Source: CADEFQ01 sp050249415 (GTDB lineage: Bacteria; Pseudomonadota; Gammaproteobacteria; Steroidobacterales; Steroidobacteraceae). Taken from it: 64,000 nt of DNA. The position numbers and the translations under genes were made by a program. The notes below the pieces were generated by a model. The model was given only the letters and a program-made list of their open reading frames with translations. It made no database searches and was not told the origin of the DNA. Location of the stretch: NCBI GenBank assembly GCA_050249415.1, contig JBFWQO010000014.1:1-64000 (forward strand). Reading direction: 5' to 3'. Numbering within the stretch: position 1 is the stretch's first letter; every line of letters begins with the position of its first letter. Of this stretch, positions 54,049-62,754 are shown piece after piece.

Positions 54049-55259
54049 ACGGTGCGGGTTGCGACGGACGGCGAAATCCGCGCCGCCCGGCGCGCGGGCT
54101 GCCAGGCCGCCGCCTGCCCGAGCGCCCACAGGAGCACGACGCCGCCGGCGAGATAATACAGGTCGAGGCGCGGCAGCTGATAGGCACGCGACAGCGAGTA
54201 GCCGACCGCGAGCGCGAGCGCGACGCCGAGCAGCACGCCGGCGGTCGTGATCAGCCAGTTCTCGACCAGGAAGTAGCGGATCACGTCGGCCTTGCGCGCG
54301 CCAACCGCGCGCCGCGTGCCGATCTGGCGGGTGCGCACGTTCACGTTGAAGGTCGCGAGCGCGAAGATCCCGAGCGCGGTCACGCAGGCGAGCAGGGCCG
54401 TCACCGTGACGAGGAAGATCGCCATGTTGCGATCGCCCAGGTAGCTGCGATTCCTGTAGTAGTCGAGCGCCCGCACATGTTGCACGACGCGGTTCGGGTT
54501 CGAGGCCGACAGATGCTCCTCGGCGAGCTTCATGACGGCATCGCGCCGCCCGGGCGCCGTGCGCACGAGGTAGGTCGCGTTCGGCCCGAACTGCAGCCGC
54601 GGCAGCAGCGCCACGTAGCCGATCTTGTCCCAGTCGACCCACGAGCCCTGCATGTGATCGATCACGCCGGCCACGGTGACCGGCCGTCCAAGACTGTCGT
54701 AGGCCACCTTGCCGACCGCGTCGCCTGTGCCGAACAGCGCGCTCGCGAGTTCACGCGTCACGATGAGGCTCGGCACCGGCTGGTTGTAGGTCGGGTCCTC
54801 GGGCAGGATTTCGTCGGCCCGGAACGCGCGCCCCGCGACGAGCTTGACGCCGAGCGTCTCGACGCCGCCTTCGTCCATGAGGAAATAGTTCATGGGTATC
54901 GCCTCGCCCTTCGCGTCCGGCGTCCTGTACAGCGACGTCGACGAGCCGCCACCGCTCAGCGGCACGTTGCTGGACAGGGTCGCGGCGCGCACGCCGGGCA
55001 GGTCGCGCAACCAGGCCAGATCGTCGCGCACGGTCGCGGCATGATCGTAGTCGCCCGCGAATCCCGCCGTCTGGACGACGAAAATGTTCTCGATGTCGAT
55101 GCCGGTCGGGCGGCCGATCTTGTCGACGCGCTGCTTGACGACGTACACGGCGTTGACGAGCACTGCGAGCGCGATCGCGACCTGCAGCGCGACCAGCACG
55201 GCGCCCGTGCGGTTGCGCAGCAGCGCGGAGAGTATCGGGCGGATGTCATGGGTGATCAT
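54045..55259 (-). CDS. ABC transporter permease 2 (MacB/FtsX type)
   Basis: The 404-residue protein has one N-terminal helix (LVALQVAIALAVLVNAVYVV), a large periplasmic MacB-like domain (about 45-270) and three C-terminal helices, the topology of MacB/FtsX permeases. It lies 7 bp after permease 1. The family does mechanotransmission, driving export of peptides, drugs or lipids through an envelope partner. The stop overlaps the start of the response-regulator gene. Confidence 0.9.
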   Translation of the reverse strand: MITHDIRPILSALLRNRTGAVLVALQVAIALAVLVNAVYVVKQRVDKIGRPTGIDIENIFVVQTAGFAGDYDHAATVRDDLAWLRDLPGVRAATLSSNVPLSGGGSSTSLYRTPDAKGEAIPMNYFLMDEGGVETLGVKLVAGRAFRADEILPEDPTYNQPVPSLIVTRELASALFGTGDAVGKVAYDSLGRPVTVAGVIDHMQGSWVDWDKIGYVALLPRLQFGPNATYLVRTAPGRRDAVMKLAEEHLSASNPNRVVQHVRALDYYRNRSYLGDRNMAIFLVTVTALLACVTALGIFALATFNVNVRTRQIGTRRAVGARKADVIRYFLVENWLITTAGVLLGVALALAVGYSLSRAYQLPRLDLYYLAGGVVLLWALGQAAAWQPARRAARISPSVATRTV

Positions 55260-55266
55260 GGGTTGC

Positions 55267-56598
55267 TCACTGCGATTTCAGGTAGACGGCGGGCGCGAGT
55301 CGCCCCACGCGCCAGGCGGGGTAGAGCCCGGCCGCGAGCGCGGCGCCGACCGCGAGCGCCACGGTGACCGCGAGACTCCACGCATCGACGTGCAGCAGCC
55401 CCGTGAAGCCCTCGCGGGGCGAGGCGTACATGACGCGCAGGGCATACAGCCCCGCGGCCGACAGCGCGACGCCGAGCACCGCGCCGACCGCGGCGAGCAT
55501 GCCGGCCTCGGTGAGGTGCTGCAGGAAGACCTGCCGCCGACTCGCGCCGAGCGCGCGCCGCACGCCGGTGATCGACGCATACCCGAGGAACTTCGCGAGC
55601 AGCAGGCCCACGGTGTTGATCAGGCACACCGACAGGAACGCGAAGGCGAGTGCGATGAGCATGCGGTTGTCGTTGTCGACCACGTCGTTGTCGCGCAGCC
55701 ACTGGTCGATCGGCGTCAGGCGATTGTTGTCCGGGCGCCGGAAGCGGCCGCTCTTGCGTTCGGCGGCGACGTAGCTGTCGAGCCAGGCCTGCATGCGCGC
55801 GCGCGTGGCGGCATCCGGCAGCTCGACCCACGCCTGCATCCAGACGCATTCCGATGCCATGAAGTCGCCAAACGTCTTCACCTCCTGCGGCTTCCAGCAG
55901 TTGGTATTGCCGGCACTCTTCAGCTCGAGCACCGGCGCCCAGCCGATCGGTATGTACATGGCCTCCGGGTCGTCGAACGCGCCGTTGTTGAGGTCGTAGA
56001 ACTTCGGCGCGGGGTGCCAGTCGTCGAGCACGCCGACGACGCGGAAGTCACGGTCGTGCCAGCGGATCGTGCGGCCGACACTGTTCGCGCCGCCGAAGAA
56101 GTGTTCGTTGGTCTCGTGGGAGAGTACCGCCACCGGCCCGGGACCCGCGTCGGCCGCCGCCTGCCAGCCGCCGCCGTAACGGAATGGCACGGCGAAGAGC
56201 TCGAAGTAATCCGCCGACGTGACCCGCACGATCGACTGCTCAGGGCGTGCGTCGCTCCCCTCGCCGCCGGATATCACGCCCCACCCCTTGAACATGCGCA
56301 CCGCGCGCCGCGCGATGCCGGAGGCCGTCACGGCCTCCGCGTCGTGCCAGGTCAGCTGCGGCGGCGGCAGCTCCGGATGCTCCTCGCTGTGCGGTTCCTC
56401 GGGATCCCAGCTGTCGACCGTGACCGCGTACACGCGATCGTTCTTCCACCACAGCGGATTCGAGGACATGCCGTGGTAAACGGTGAGCGTGATCACGCAG
56501 ATCGCGATGCCGAGCGCGATCGCGACGACCATCAGCGAGGTAATGCCGGGGTTGCGGCGCAGGCTGCGCACCGCGAGCTTCACGTAATAGCCGAACAT
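55267..56598 (-). CDS. ABC transporter permease 1 (MacB/FtsX type)
   Basis: The 443-residue protein has the same four-helix topology: an N-terminal helix (ITSLMVVAIALGIAICVITLTVY), a periplasmic domain to about residue 310, then three helices with the FtsX signature GVRRALGASRRQVFLQHLTEAG. It and permease 2 probably form a heterodimer, since the two differ clearly in sequence. It starts 10 bp after the ATPase gene. Confidence 0.9.
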   Translation of the reverse strand: MFGYYVKLAVRSLRRNPGITSLMVVAIALGIAICVITLTVYHGMSSNPLWWKNDRVYAVTVDSWDPEEPHSEEHPELPPPQLTWHDAEAVTASGIARRAVRMFKGWGVISGGEGSDARPEQSIVRVTSADYFELFAVPFRYGGGWQAAADAGPGPVAVLSHETNEHFFGGANSVGRTIRWHDRDFRVVGVLDDWHPAPKFYDLNNGAFDDPEAMYIPIGWAPVLELKSAGNTNCWKPQEVKTFGDFMASECVWMQAWVELPDAATRARMQAWLDSYVAAERKSGRFRRPDNNRLTPIDQWLRDNDVVDNDNRMLIALAFAFLSVCLINTVGLLLAKFLGYASITGVRRALGASRRQVFLQHLTEAGMLAAVGAVLGVALSAAGLYALRVMYASPREGFTGLLHVDAWSLAVTVALAVGAALAAGLYPAWRVGRLAPAVYLKSQ

Positions 56599-56608
56599 CG
56601 CGGACTCC

Positions 56609-57346
56609 CTATGCCGAGGCGGCCGCTGCCATCGTGGCCGCCGTCGCGACCGGAGCCGGCACCGCGTGCGGCTCGTAGGGCCGGAAGTCGGACACCTGCC
56701 CGTCGACGATCTGCACGTTGCGCTGCGCGCGGCGCGCGAGTTCCGGGTCGTGTGTGACGAGCACGATGGTCGTCCCCATCTCGTTGATCTGCTCGAGGAG
56801 GTCCATCACCTGGCGCGCCATCAGCGAATCGAGGTTGCCGGTCGGTTCGTCGGCGAGCAGGAACTTCGGGTCGCCGGCGATCGCGCGCGCGATCGCGACG
56901 CGCTGCTGCTGGCCGCCCGACAGCTGCGAGGGCAGGTGGTGCGCGCGGGAGGCGAGCCCGACGAGATCGAGCGCGCTCGTGATGCGCTCGCGCCGTTCGG
57001 CCGCCTTCATGCGCCGGTAGCGCAGTGGCACGTCCACGTTGTCGAAGATGTCGAGGTCCGGGATCAGGTTGAAGCTCTGGAAGATGAAGCCGATCTTCTC
57101 GTTGCGCAGCCGCGAGCGCGCATCGTCGGAGAGGCCGCTCGTGTCGACGCCGTCGAGCAGATAGCTGCCGCTGTCGAAACCCTCGAGGAGGCCCGCGACA
57201 TTGAGGAAGGTCGTCTTGCCCGAGCCCGAGGGGCCCGTCACGGCGACGAATTCGCCTTCGGCGACGTCGAGCGAGAAATCACGCAGCGCGTGGGTCTCGA
57301 TGAGGTCGGTGCGGAAAACCTTGCTGATGTGGCGCATGGCGAGCAT
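56609..57346 (-). CDS. ABC transporter ATP-binding protein (MacB/LolD type)
   Basis: The 245-residue ATPase contains Walker A GPSGSGKTTF, Q-loop FQSFNLIPDL, signature LSGGQQQRVAIARAIA, Walker B FLLADEPTGNLD and switch His in VTHDPELARRA. It is of the LolD/MacB class, which works with FtsX-type permeases. A 25-residue Ala/Pro-rich tail follows the normal end of the domain. It starts 18 bp after the membrane-fusion gene. Confidence 0.95.
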   Translation of the reverse strand: MLAMRHISKVFRTDLIETHALRDFSLDVAEGEFVAVTGPSGSGKTTFLNVAGLLEGFDSGSYLLDGVDTSGLSDDARSRLRNEKIGFIFQSFNLIPDLDIFDNVDVPLRYRRMKAAERRERITSALDLVGLASRAHHLPSQLSGGQQQRVAIARAIAGDPKFLLADEPTGNLDSLMARQVMDLLEQINEMGTTIVLVTHDPELARRAQRNVQIVDGQVSDFRPYEPHAVPAPVATAATMAAAASA

Positions 57347-57364
57347 GGGTGGAGTCCTCGGATG

Positions 57365-58696
57365 TCAGTCGGTGAGCAGAACTTCGGGGGCGTCGCGGAA
57401 GTCGCCGGTATCGGAGACGATCACGCGATCTTGCTCGGCGAGCCCGGACAGCGCCTCGATCCGCGAGATCGAGGCCGCGCCGAGCTGCACGGGCGTGCGG
57501 ATCGCGCGATCGCCGCGCACGACGTAGACCGCGCGGGTCAGCTCGTCGAGCGTGGGCCCGCGGTCGAAGGCGAGCACGCCGTCGCGCTCGTCGAGCACGA
57601 TGCGCACATTCGCCCGCTGGTTCTGGCGCAACGCGGGCGGCTTCTCGAGCGCGAACTGCACGCGCCCCGTGACCTGGCTCTGGCGCACCTCGGGCGATAT
57701 CGATGCGACCGTGCCCCGCCAGGTGCGCCCGTCGAGCGTGATTTCCGCCGTCATGCCCGGGCGGATCTCGGTCGCGTAGCTTTCCGCCACCTTGAACTCG
57801 ACCTCGAACTCGCCGAGGTCGACGACCGTCACGAGCGGCGCATTCTCCGCGACATTGGCGCGTTCGGTCTGCGCGAGGTTCGCGACCGTCCCGGCGACCG
57901 GAGATCGCACGGTGAGCTCGTGCACGCGCCGCTCGAGGTCTTTCACGACGAGCGACTGGCGGTCGCGCTCGAGCCGGCGAGTGCGCAGGTCGAGCTGCAG
58001 GCTGTCGCGTTCGAGACCCGCCGATGCTTTCGCGTGATCGAAGTTGAGGCGGGCGGTCGCGACCTCATCCTGGGCCTTGCGCAAGTCGCGCTCCGGGATC
58101 ACGCGCGAATCCCATGCCGACTGCGCGCGCGCGAGCTCGCGCTCGGCGGCACGGATCTGCACGTCGGCGAGGTCGGCCTGCTGTTCGTTCTGGAGGTTCT
58201 GCCGGCGGATCTCGATCTGCTCGCGCGCATAGGCCGCTTCGACACCGGCGAGGGTCGCGCGCTCGCGCTCGTACTCGTTACGCAGTGCGGGGCTGTCGAG
58301 CGTCGCGAGCACCGCGCCGCGCTCGACCGTATCGCCCGCGCGCACCGCATAGGAAATCGTGCCCGGCGCGCTCGCGAAGAGCGTGGGGCTCACCGCCGCG
58401 ATCACGGTGCCTTGCGCGGCGACATCGCGCACGAAGTGGCCGCGCGTCACGGTCGCGATGCGCACCCGCTCGAGCGGCACGGTATGGCTCGACGCGAGCC
58501 AGCCGCGCACGGCCCACGCCACGGCGGTCGATGCGAGCACCGCGGCACCTGCGGCCAGCAGGATCCGGCGGCGACGCTCGCCCGCGCGCGGCGCCGGGTC
58601 GCGCGCAGTGTCCTGCGCGGACGTGCCGCGGATCGGGCTGTCGGTGGCGAGCCCGGGGGACTCGCTCGCCGGCTTGCGCAGGGCACTGATCTTCAT
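57365..58696 (-). CDS. Periplasmic membrane-fusion protein (HlyD/MacA type)
   Basis: The 443-residue protein has an N-terminal cytoplasmic basic stretch and one membrane helix (about 45-68). A lipoyl-like half-motif is followed by a coiled-coil hairpin rich in Arg and Gln (about 140-250), a second lipoyl half (VRSPVAGTVANLAQTE) and a beta-barrel domain. It should bridge the MacB-type transporter to an outer-membrane channel, which is not encoded nearby. It is the first gene of the operon; its ATG lies just downstream of a sigma-54 promoter, implying a very short or absent leader. Confidence 0.92.
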   Translation of the reverse strand: MKISALRKPASESPGLATDSPIRGTSAQDTARDPAPRAGERRRRILLAAGAAVLASTAVAWAVRGWLASSHTVPLERVRIATVTRGHFVRDVAAQGTVIAAVSPTLFASAPGTISYAVRAGDTVERGAVLATLDSPALRNEYERERATLAGVEAAYAREQIEIRRQNLQNEQQADLADVQIRAAERELARAQSAWDSRVIPERDLRKAQDEVATARLNFDHAKASAGLERDSLQLDLRTRRLERDRQSLVVKDLERRVHELTVRSPVAGTVANLAQTERANVAENAPLVTVVDLGEFEVEFKVAESYATEIRPGMTAEITLDGRTWRGTVASISPEVRQSQVTGRVQFALEKPPALRQNQRANVRIVLDERDGVLAFDRGPTLDELTRAVYVVRGDRAIRTPVQLGAASISRIEALSGLAEQDRVIVSDTGDFRDAPEVLLTD

Positions 58697-58707
58697 GCCC
58701 TGGTCGT

Positions 58708-58723
58708 TGCAGCAACCGTGCCA
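58708..58723 (-). promoter_or_regulatory. Sigma-54 (-24/-12) promoter of the ABC/two-component operon
   Basis: On the minus strand TGGCACGGTTGCTGCA fits the consensus TGGCACG-N4-TTGCW in 15 of 16 positions, with the invariant GG and GC ten bases apart. The predicted transcript start is about 12 bases downstream, at or next to the ATG at 58696. The operon encodes its own NtrC-type activator. Confidence 0.72.
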
Positions 58724-58796
58724 TGACCCGCCCGGCTCGTATCTCGTTGATCGGTATGCGCCAACTCACGGCCTGGCCCGGCCGTTGCGCCGCGGA

Positions 58797-58828
58797 GGTG
58801 TCCGGCGCCGGACACCGGACGCGTCCGC
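58797..58828. promoter_or_regulatory. Upstream dyads, likely enhancer sites for the NtrC-type regulator
   Basis: GGTGTCCGGCGCCGGACACC at 58797-58816 is a perfect 20-bp palindrome. It is followed directly by the palindromes CGGACGCGTCCG and GTCCGCGGAC. They lie about 100-130 bp upstream of the predicted sigma-54 transcript start, the usual place for activator binding. The gap 58697-58851 has no gene. Confidence 0.6.
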
Positions 58829-58851
58829 GGACAGTCGCCGGCCCGCCACGA

Positions 58852-58968
58852 TCACAACCCCGCGAGGCCGGTGTAGTGGACGAAATCGTAGGGCGACATG
58901 CCGATCGCGGTGATGAGCCCCGCCGCGAGCAGTGCGATGATGCGGATACCGAGTAGCTTGCTGTTCAT
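58852..58968 (-). CDS. 38-residue membrane peptide of unknown function
   Basis: A minus-strand frame of 38 codons starts at ATG 58968 behind a very strong AAGGAGGG ribosome-binding site at proper spacing. It encodes a single hydrophobic helix (LLGIRIIALLAAGLITAIG) with a short polar tail ending YDFVHYTGLAGL. The strong translation signal and clean helix argue that it is real. It lies upstream of the sigma-54 promoter and divergent from the LysR gene. Its function is not known; small single-helix proteins often modulate transporters or kinases. Confidence 0.62.
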   Translation of the reverse strand: MNSKLLGIRIIALLAAGLITAIGMSPYDFVHYTGLAGL

Positions 58969-59078
58969 GTTCCCTCCTTGGGGAGCCGGGTTTCTGGTGA
59001 TTCCGTGGGTGTACTCTCCGCCGTTCGCAGGGCGCGAACAAACGCACTATCTGAAGCCCCGTTAACGAAAGATTGCCG

Positions 59079-60014
59079 ATGGATGCGGCCTACGACCGAT
59101 TGCCCCTCAACGCGCTGCGCGTATTCGAAGCGGTGGCCACGCGCCTCAATTTCGCGGACGCGGCCGAGGCGTTGCACGTCACGCCGGCGGCCGTGAGCCA
59201 GCAGGTGAAGACGCTCGAGGATTACCTGCAGACGCCGCTGTTCCGCCGTCGGGGCCGCACGGTCGAGCTCACGAGCGAAGGCGCCGACCTGCTGCCGCGC
59301 GTGCGCCGGGGCCTCGATGAGCTCGAGGCGGCGCTGCAGCAGTCGCGTCGCCAGCGCGAAGCGGGCGTACTCAACGTGAGCATGCTGTCGTCGTTCCTGC
59401 AGAAGTGGCTCACGCCGCGTCTCGGCGCGCAGCGCGAACACCTGCCCGAGATAGAACTGCGTGTGCACACCTCGCGCGAGGCGATCGACTTTGCGCGCAG
59501 CGACTTCCACGCGGTGATCCGCCTCGGCACGGGCCACTACCCCGGACTCTACAGCGAGAAGCTGATGGACGACTGGCTCGTGCCGGTCGCGACGCCGGCG
59601 CTGATCGGCAAGCACGGCAAGGTGCCTTGCACGCAGGACCTGAGCGCCTTTCCGCTGCTCTACAGCTCGGACGAGCCCTGGTCGGCCTTCGTGTCGGACG
59701 AGACCGCGAAATCGGCCAGGACGAAGCCCGCCATGCTCGACGATTCGGCCTCGGTGATCTCCGCCGCGCTCGAGGGACTTGGTTTCGCGGTGGCGCGCTG
59801 GTCGCTCGTCGAGCGCGACATTGCCGCCGGCAGGCTCGCGATCGCCTGCGATGTCGTGCGGCAGTTCCGCTATTCCTATTACTTCATCTGCCCGGAGTCG
59901 TACGCGCAGATGCCGAAGGTCGTGCGCTTCCGCGACTGGCTGCGTGCGGAGGCTGCGCGCCACCCGCTGCCGCCCCGCGCAGAGCGCGAACAGCGAACAG
60001 CGAACGGCGAATAG
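59079..60014 (+). CDS. LysR-family transcriptional regulator (GcvA-like)
   Basis: The 311-residue protein has the N-terminal winged helix of the family (LPLNALRVFEAVATRLNFADAAEALHVTPAAVSQQVKTLE). An effector domain follows, with YSEKLMDDWLVPVATPAL and the RFRDWLRAEA end segment typical of GcvA-type members. I chose ATG 59079 over TTG 59073. The last nine codons and the stop lie in the heptamer repeat at 59988-60015, so its C-terminal tail (REQRTANGE) is repeat-derived. It may control the divergent small membrane gene. Confidence 0.9.
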   Translation: MDAAYDRLPLNALRVFEAVATRLNFADAAEALHVTPAAVSQQVKTLEDYLQTPLFRRRGRTVELTSEGADLLPRVRRGLDELEAALQQSRRQREAGVLNVSMLSSFLQKWLTPRLGAQREHLPEIELRVHTSREAIDFARSDFHAVIRLGTGHYPGLYSEKLMDDWLVPVATPALIGKHGKVPCTQDLSAFPLLYSSDEPWSAFVSDETAKSARTKPAMLDDSASVISAALEGLGFAVARWSLVERDIAAGRLAIACDVVRQFRYSYYFICPESYAQMPKVVRFRDWLRAEAARHPLPPRAEREQRTANGE

Positions 60015-60015
60015 C
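59988..60015. repeat. GCYGTTC heptamer tandem repeat, copy C
   Basis: Four heptamers (GAACAGC, GAACAGC, GAACGGC, GAATAGC), read on the plus strand as the complement of copies A and B, span the end of the LysR gene. The TAG stop is formed inside the last unit. Confidence 0.8.
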
Positions 60016-60144
60016 CGGAGGCGTTGCGCGGCCCCGTCGACAGGATGACCTTTTCGCGCGCCGAGGCGAGCAACCCGGGCGGTGCCTCGGGCATCCAACG
60101 GAACGAGGCCAAAGAAACCCCCGTCTTCCAGAGGAGCCAAGGTC

Positions 60145-60510
60145 ATGAAAGCCATTTTCATCGGCGCGGCCGCGATCGCCGCGTTCGCGGGCAGCGCGAC
60201 GATCTTTGCCGACACGGACGACAGCAATGTCGTGCAGCGGTCCGTAGCCGTTCATTACCAGGATCTGAACGCGAATTCGGCGGCGGGCGCCGGGCAGCTG
60301 TACGCGCGCCTGAAGGCGGCCGCGCGGCGCGCCTGCGGCTCGGAGAACGGCCGCGATCTCGCGTCGCTGATGGACTACAACCATTGTCGCGCCGATGCAT
60401 TGTCGCTCGCCGTGGCACAGGTGGGCAGCCGCACGCTCACGGCCCTGCATCGCACGAAAGTTTCGCCGCTCGAATTGGCCCGGTTCGACAGCGCGGTCTC
60501 GGCCCGCTGA
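60145..60510 (+). CDS. UrcA-family exported protein
   Basis: The 121-residue protein has a signal peptide (MKAIFIGAAAIAAFAGSATIFA) and the UrcA pattern: VAVHYQDLNANSAAGAGQLYARLKAAARRACG, then a second Cys in NHCRADALSLAVAQV. The two Cys residues probably form a disulfide. UrcA proteins are periplasmic and of unknown role, common in Sphingomonads and some gammaproteobacteria. A GAGGAG ribosome-binding site eight bases upstream supports the start at 60145. Confidence 0.9.
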   Translation: MKAIFIGAAAIAAFAGSATIFADTDDSNVVQRSVAVHYQDLNANSAAGAGQLYARLKAAARRACGSENGRDLASLMDYNHCRADALSLAVAQVGSRTLTALHRTKVSPLELARFDSAVSAR

Positions 60511-60554
60511 TCCGGCGGGCGGGGCGCGCACCTCCCGCTGCGCCCCGCCCTCTT

Positions 60555-62183
60555 TCAGCGGATGTCGCGGTGCGCGGTCTCGGGCAGGAACAGCGCGCCG
60601 ACGACGACCGTGAGAGCGGCGACGATCACCGGATACCACAGGCCCGCGTAGATATTGCCGGTGGCCGCGACGATGGCGAATGCGGTCACCGGCAGGAAAC
60701 CGCCGAACCAGCCGTTGCCGACGTGATAGGGCAGCGACATCGCGGAGTAACGGATGCGCGCGGGGAAGAGTTCTACGAGCCACGCCGCGATCGGGCCGTA
60801 GACGATCGTGACGAGGATCACGAGCCAGGTGGTGAGCGCGATGACGGCCGGGAAATTCACCCGCGCGGGATCGGCGCGCGCCGGATAGCCGGCCGCAGCG
60901 AGCGCGGCGCGCAGCTGCCGGCCCACGACCGCAGGATCGCCCGAGGCATCGATCGAGACGGCAGTCACCCCCCTGCCGATCCGCACGTAGGGTGACTCCC
61001 CGCCCGTCGCCGCCTCGTTGTCGTACGGCACTCCGGCGCGCGCGAGCGCCGCCTTGGCGACATCGCACGGAGCGGTAAAGGATTTGCGACCCACGGGATC
61101 GAACTGGAACGAGCAGCCGGCCGGGTCGGCGACGACGGCGACCGGCGCCGCGGACACGGCCGCGTCGAGCGCGGGGTTGGCGAAGTGCGTCAACGCGCGA
61201 AATGTCGGGAAGTAGGTGGCGATCGCGAGCACACAGCCCGCGAGCACCACGGTCTTGCGCCCGATGCGGTCGGACAATGCGCCAAAGACGACGAAGAACG
61301 GCGTCGCGACGAGCAGCGACACGAGCATCACGATCGTCACCGCCTGCGCATCGAGCTGCAGCACTTTCTCGAGGAAGAAGAGCGCATAGAACTGGCCGCC
61401 GTACCAGATGACGGCCTGCCCTGCCGTGGCGCCGAACAGCGCGAACAGCACGAGGCGCAGGTTCTCGCGCCGGCCGAAGGCCTCCGCGAGCGGCGCCCTC
61501 GAGAGGGTTCCCTCGCGGCGCATCGCGACGAATACCGGCGACTCCTCGAGCTGCAGGCGGATGTAGACCGAGATGCCGAGCAGCACCGTGGACAACAGGA
61601 ACGGGATGCGCCAGCCCCAGGCCTCGAATGCCTCGCCGAGCAGCAGCCGGCAGGCGAGAATCACGACGAGGGACAACAGCAGCCCGAGCGTCGCCGTGGT
61701 CTGGATCCAGCTCGTGAAAAAGCCGCGCCGGCCGGGGGGCGCGTGCTCGGCGACGTACACCGCCGCGCCGCCGTACTCTCCGCCGAGCGCGAGGCCCTGC
61801 AGGAGCCGCAGCGCGACGAGCAGGACCGGCGCTGCGACCCCGATCGTCGCGTAGTTCGGCAGGAGGCCGACGAGCGCTGTCGAGCTGCCCATGATCACGA
61901 TCGTGATCAGGAACGTGTGCTTGCGGCCGACCAGGTCGCCGAGGCGCCCGAACACGAGCGCGCCGAAGGGCCGCACGAAAAAGCCGGCCGCGAACGCGAG
62001 CAGCGCGAAGATGAATGCGGTCGTGTCGTTGACGCCCGCGAAGAACTGCCGCGAGATGATCACCGACAGCGAGCCGTAGAGGTAGAAGTCGTACCACTCG
62101 AAGACGGTGCCGAGCGAGGATGCGAAAATGATGCGGCGGTGGCCGGGGCCGACACCCTCGCCCGCGCTCAACCGCCAACCCAC
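60555..62183 (-). CDS. MHS-family MFS transporter with large extracytoplasmic loop
   Basis: The 542-residue protein has twelve helices and the MHS signatures SSLGTVFEWYDFYLYGSL, VRPFGALVFGRLGDLVGRK and LALGGEYGGAAVYVAEHAP, so it is a proton symporter for an organic acid, betaine or similar metabolite. Between helices 8 and 9, about 115 residues with two Cys (CSFQFDPVGRKSFTAPCD) form an added, probably periplasmic, domain that short MHS members lack. Translation starts at GTG 62183, inside the end of the EF-hand gene (16-bp overlap). Confidence 0.9.
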   Translation of the reverse strand: MGWRLSAGEGVGPGHRRIIFASSLGTVFEWYDFYLYGSLSVIISRQFFAGVNDTTAFIFALLAFAAGFFVRPFGALVFGRLGDLVGRKHTFLITIVIMGSSTALVGLLPNYATIGVAAPVLLVALRLLQGLALGGEYGGAAVYVAEHAPPGRRGFFTSWIQTTATLGLLLSLVVILACRLLLGEAFEAWGWRIPFLLSTVLLGISVYIRLQLEESPVFVAMRREGTLSRAPLAEAFGRRENLRLVLFALFGATAGQAVIWYGGQFYALFFLEKVLQLDAQAVTIVMLVSLLVATPFFVVFGALSDRIGRKTVVLAGCVLAIATYFPTFRALTHFANPALDAAVSAAPVAVVADPAGCSFQFDPVGRKSFTAPCDVAKAALARAGVPYDNEAATGGESPYVRIGRGVTAVSIDASGDPAVVGRQLRAALAAAGYPARADPARVNFPAVIALTTWLVILVTIVYGPIAAWLVELFPARIRYSAMSLPYHVGNGWFGGFLPVTAFAIVAATGNIYAGLWYPVIVAALTVVVGALFLPETAHRDIR

Positions 62184-62395
62184 CAGGCGACGAACTCCTC
62201 AAAGCCGATGGCACCGTCGTCGTCGCGGTCGGCGCCCTGGAACGCGAGCTGGCATTCCTCTTTCGACAAGTCCTCGTCGAGCCCGTCGAGCAATGCGCAG
62301 AACTCGTCGAACCCGATCCGGCCGTCGTCGTCGCCGTCGTACTCGTCGAATCGCGCGCGCAGCTCCGCGATCGCTGCCGGTGTCATCGCGTTCAT
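62168..62395 (-). CDS. Small EF-hand calcium-binding protein
   Basis: The 75-residue protein is made of two canonical EF-hands: DEYDGDDDGRIGFDEF near 17-32 and GADRDDDGAIGFEEF near 53-68, with complete DxDxDG loops. It has no signal peptide, so it is probably cytosolic. GGAGGGG lies just before the ATG at 62395. It overlaps the MHS transporter start, and co-translation suggests that calcium could modulate that transporter, which is an inference. Confidence 0.87.
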   Translation of the reverse strand: MNAMTPAAIAELRARFDEYDGDDDGRIGFDEFCALLDGLDEDLSKEECQLAFQGADRDDDGAIGFEEFVAWWVGG

Positions 62396-62449
62396 GACCC
62401 CTCCCCCCGTGCGCATTATCGCGGGTGCGGGGCTGCGTACAATATGCCG

Positions 62450-62710
62450 ATGAAAAGCCAGCCCGGCCAACCGGTGCCCGTGCGCGTCGGCCGCGAAACC
62501 AGGGGGCGCGGCGGCAGGGGGGTGACCGTGATCACGGGCCTCAGGCTGTCCGCCGCCGAACTCGAGACGATCGCCGGCGAACTCAAGCGGCGCTGCGGCT
62601 GCGGCGGCACCGTCAAGGGCGGTGTGATCGAGATCCAGGGCGAGCACCGCGACACGATCGTCGCGGCACTGCGCGCGCGGGGGTTTGACGCCAAGCGCGC
62701 GGGGGGATGA
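62450..62710 (+). CDS. eIF1/SUI1-like translation factor (YciH family)
   Basis: The 86-residue protein has the SUI1 core: RGRGGRGVTVITGLRLSAAELETIAGELKRRCGCGGTVKGGVIEIQGEHRDTIVAALRARGFDAKRAG. Bacterial YciH proteins bind the ribosome and influence start-codon fidelity. TACAAT at 62438-62443 is a good -10 element that would place the transcript start at or near the ATG at 62450, so the mRNA may be leaderless; ATG 62444 overlaps that element's end. Confidence 0.92.
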   Translation: MKSQPGQPVPVRVGRETRGRGGRGVTVITGLRLSAAELETIAGELKRRCGCGGTVKGGVIEIQGEHRDTIVAALRARGFDAKRAGG

Positions 62711-62754
62711 CGGGGAAGCGAGCAGCGGGCGGCGGCCTTGCCGCCGGGTCCGGG

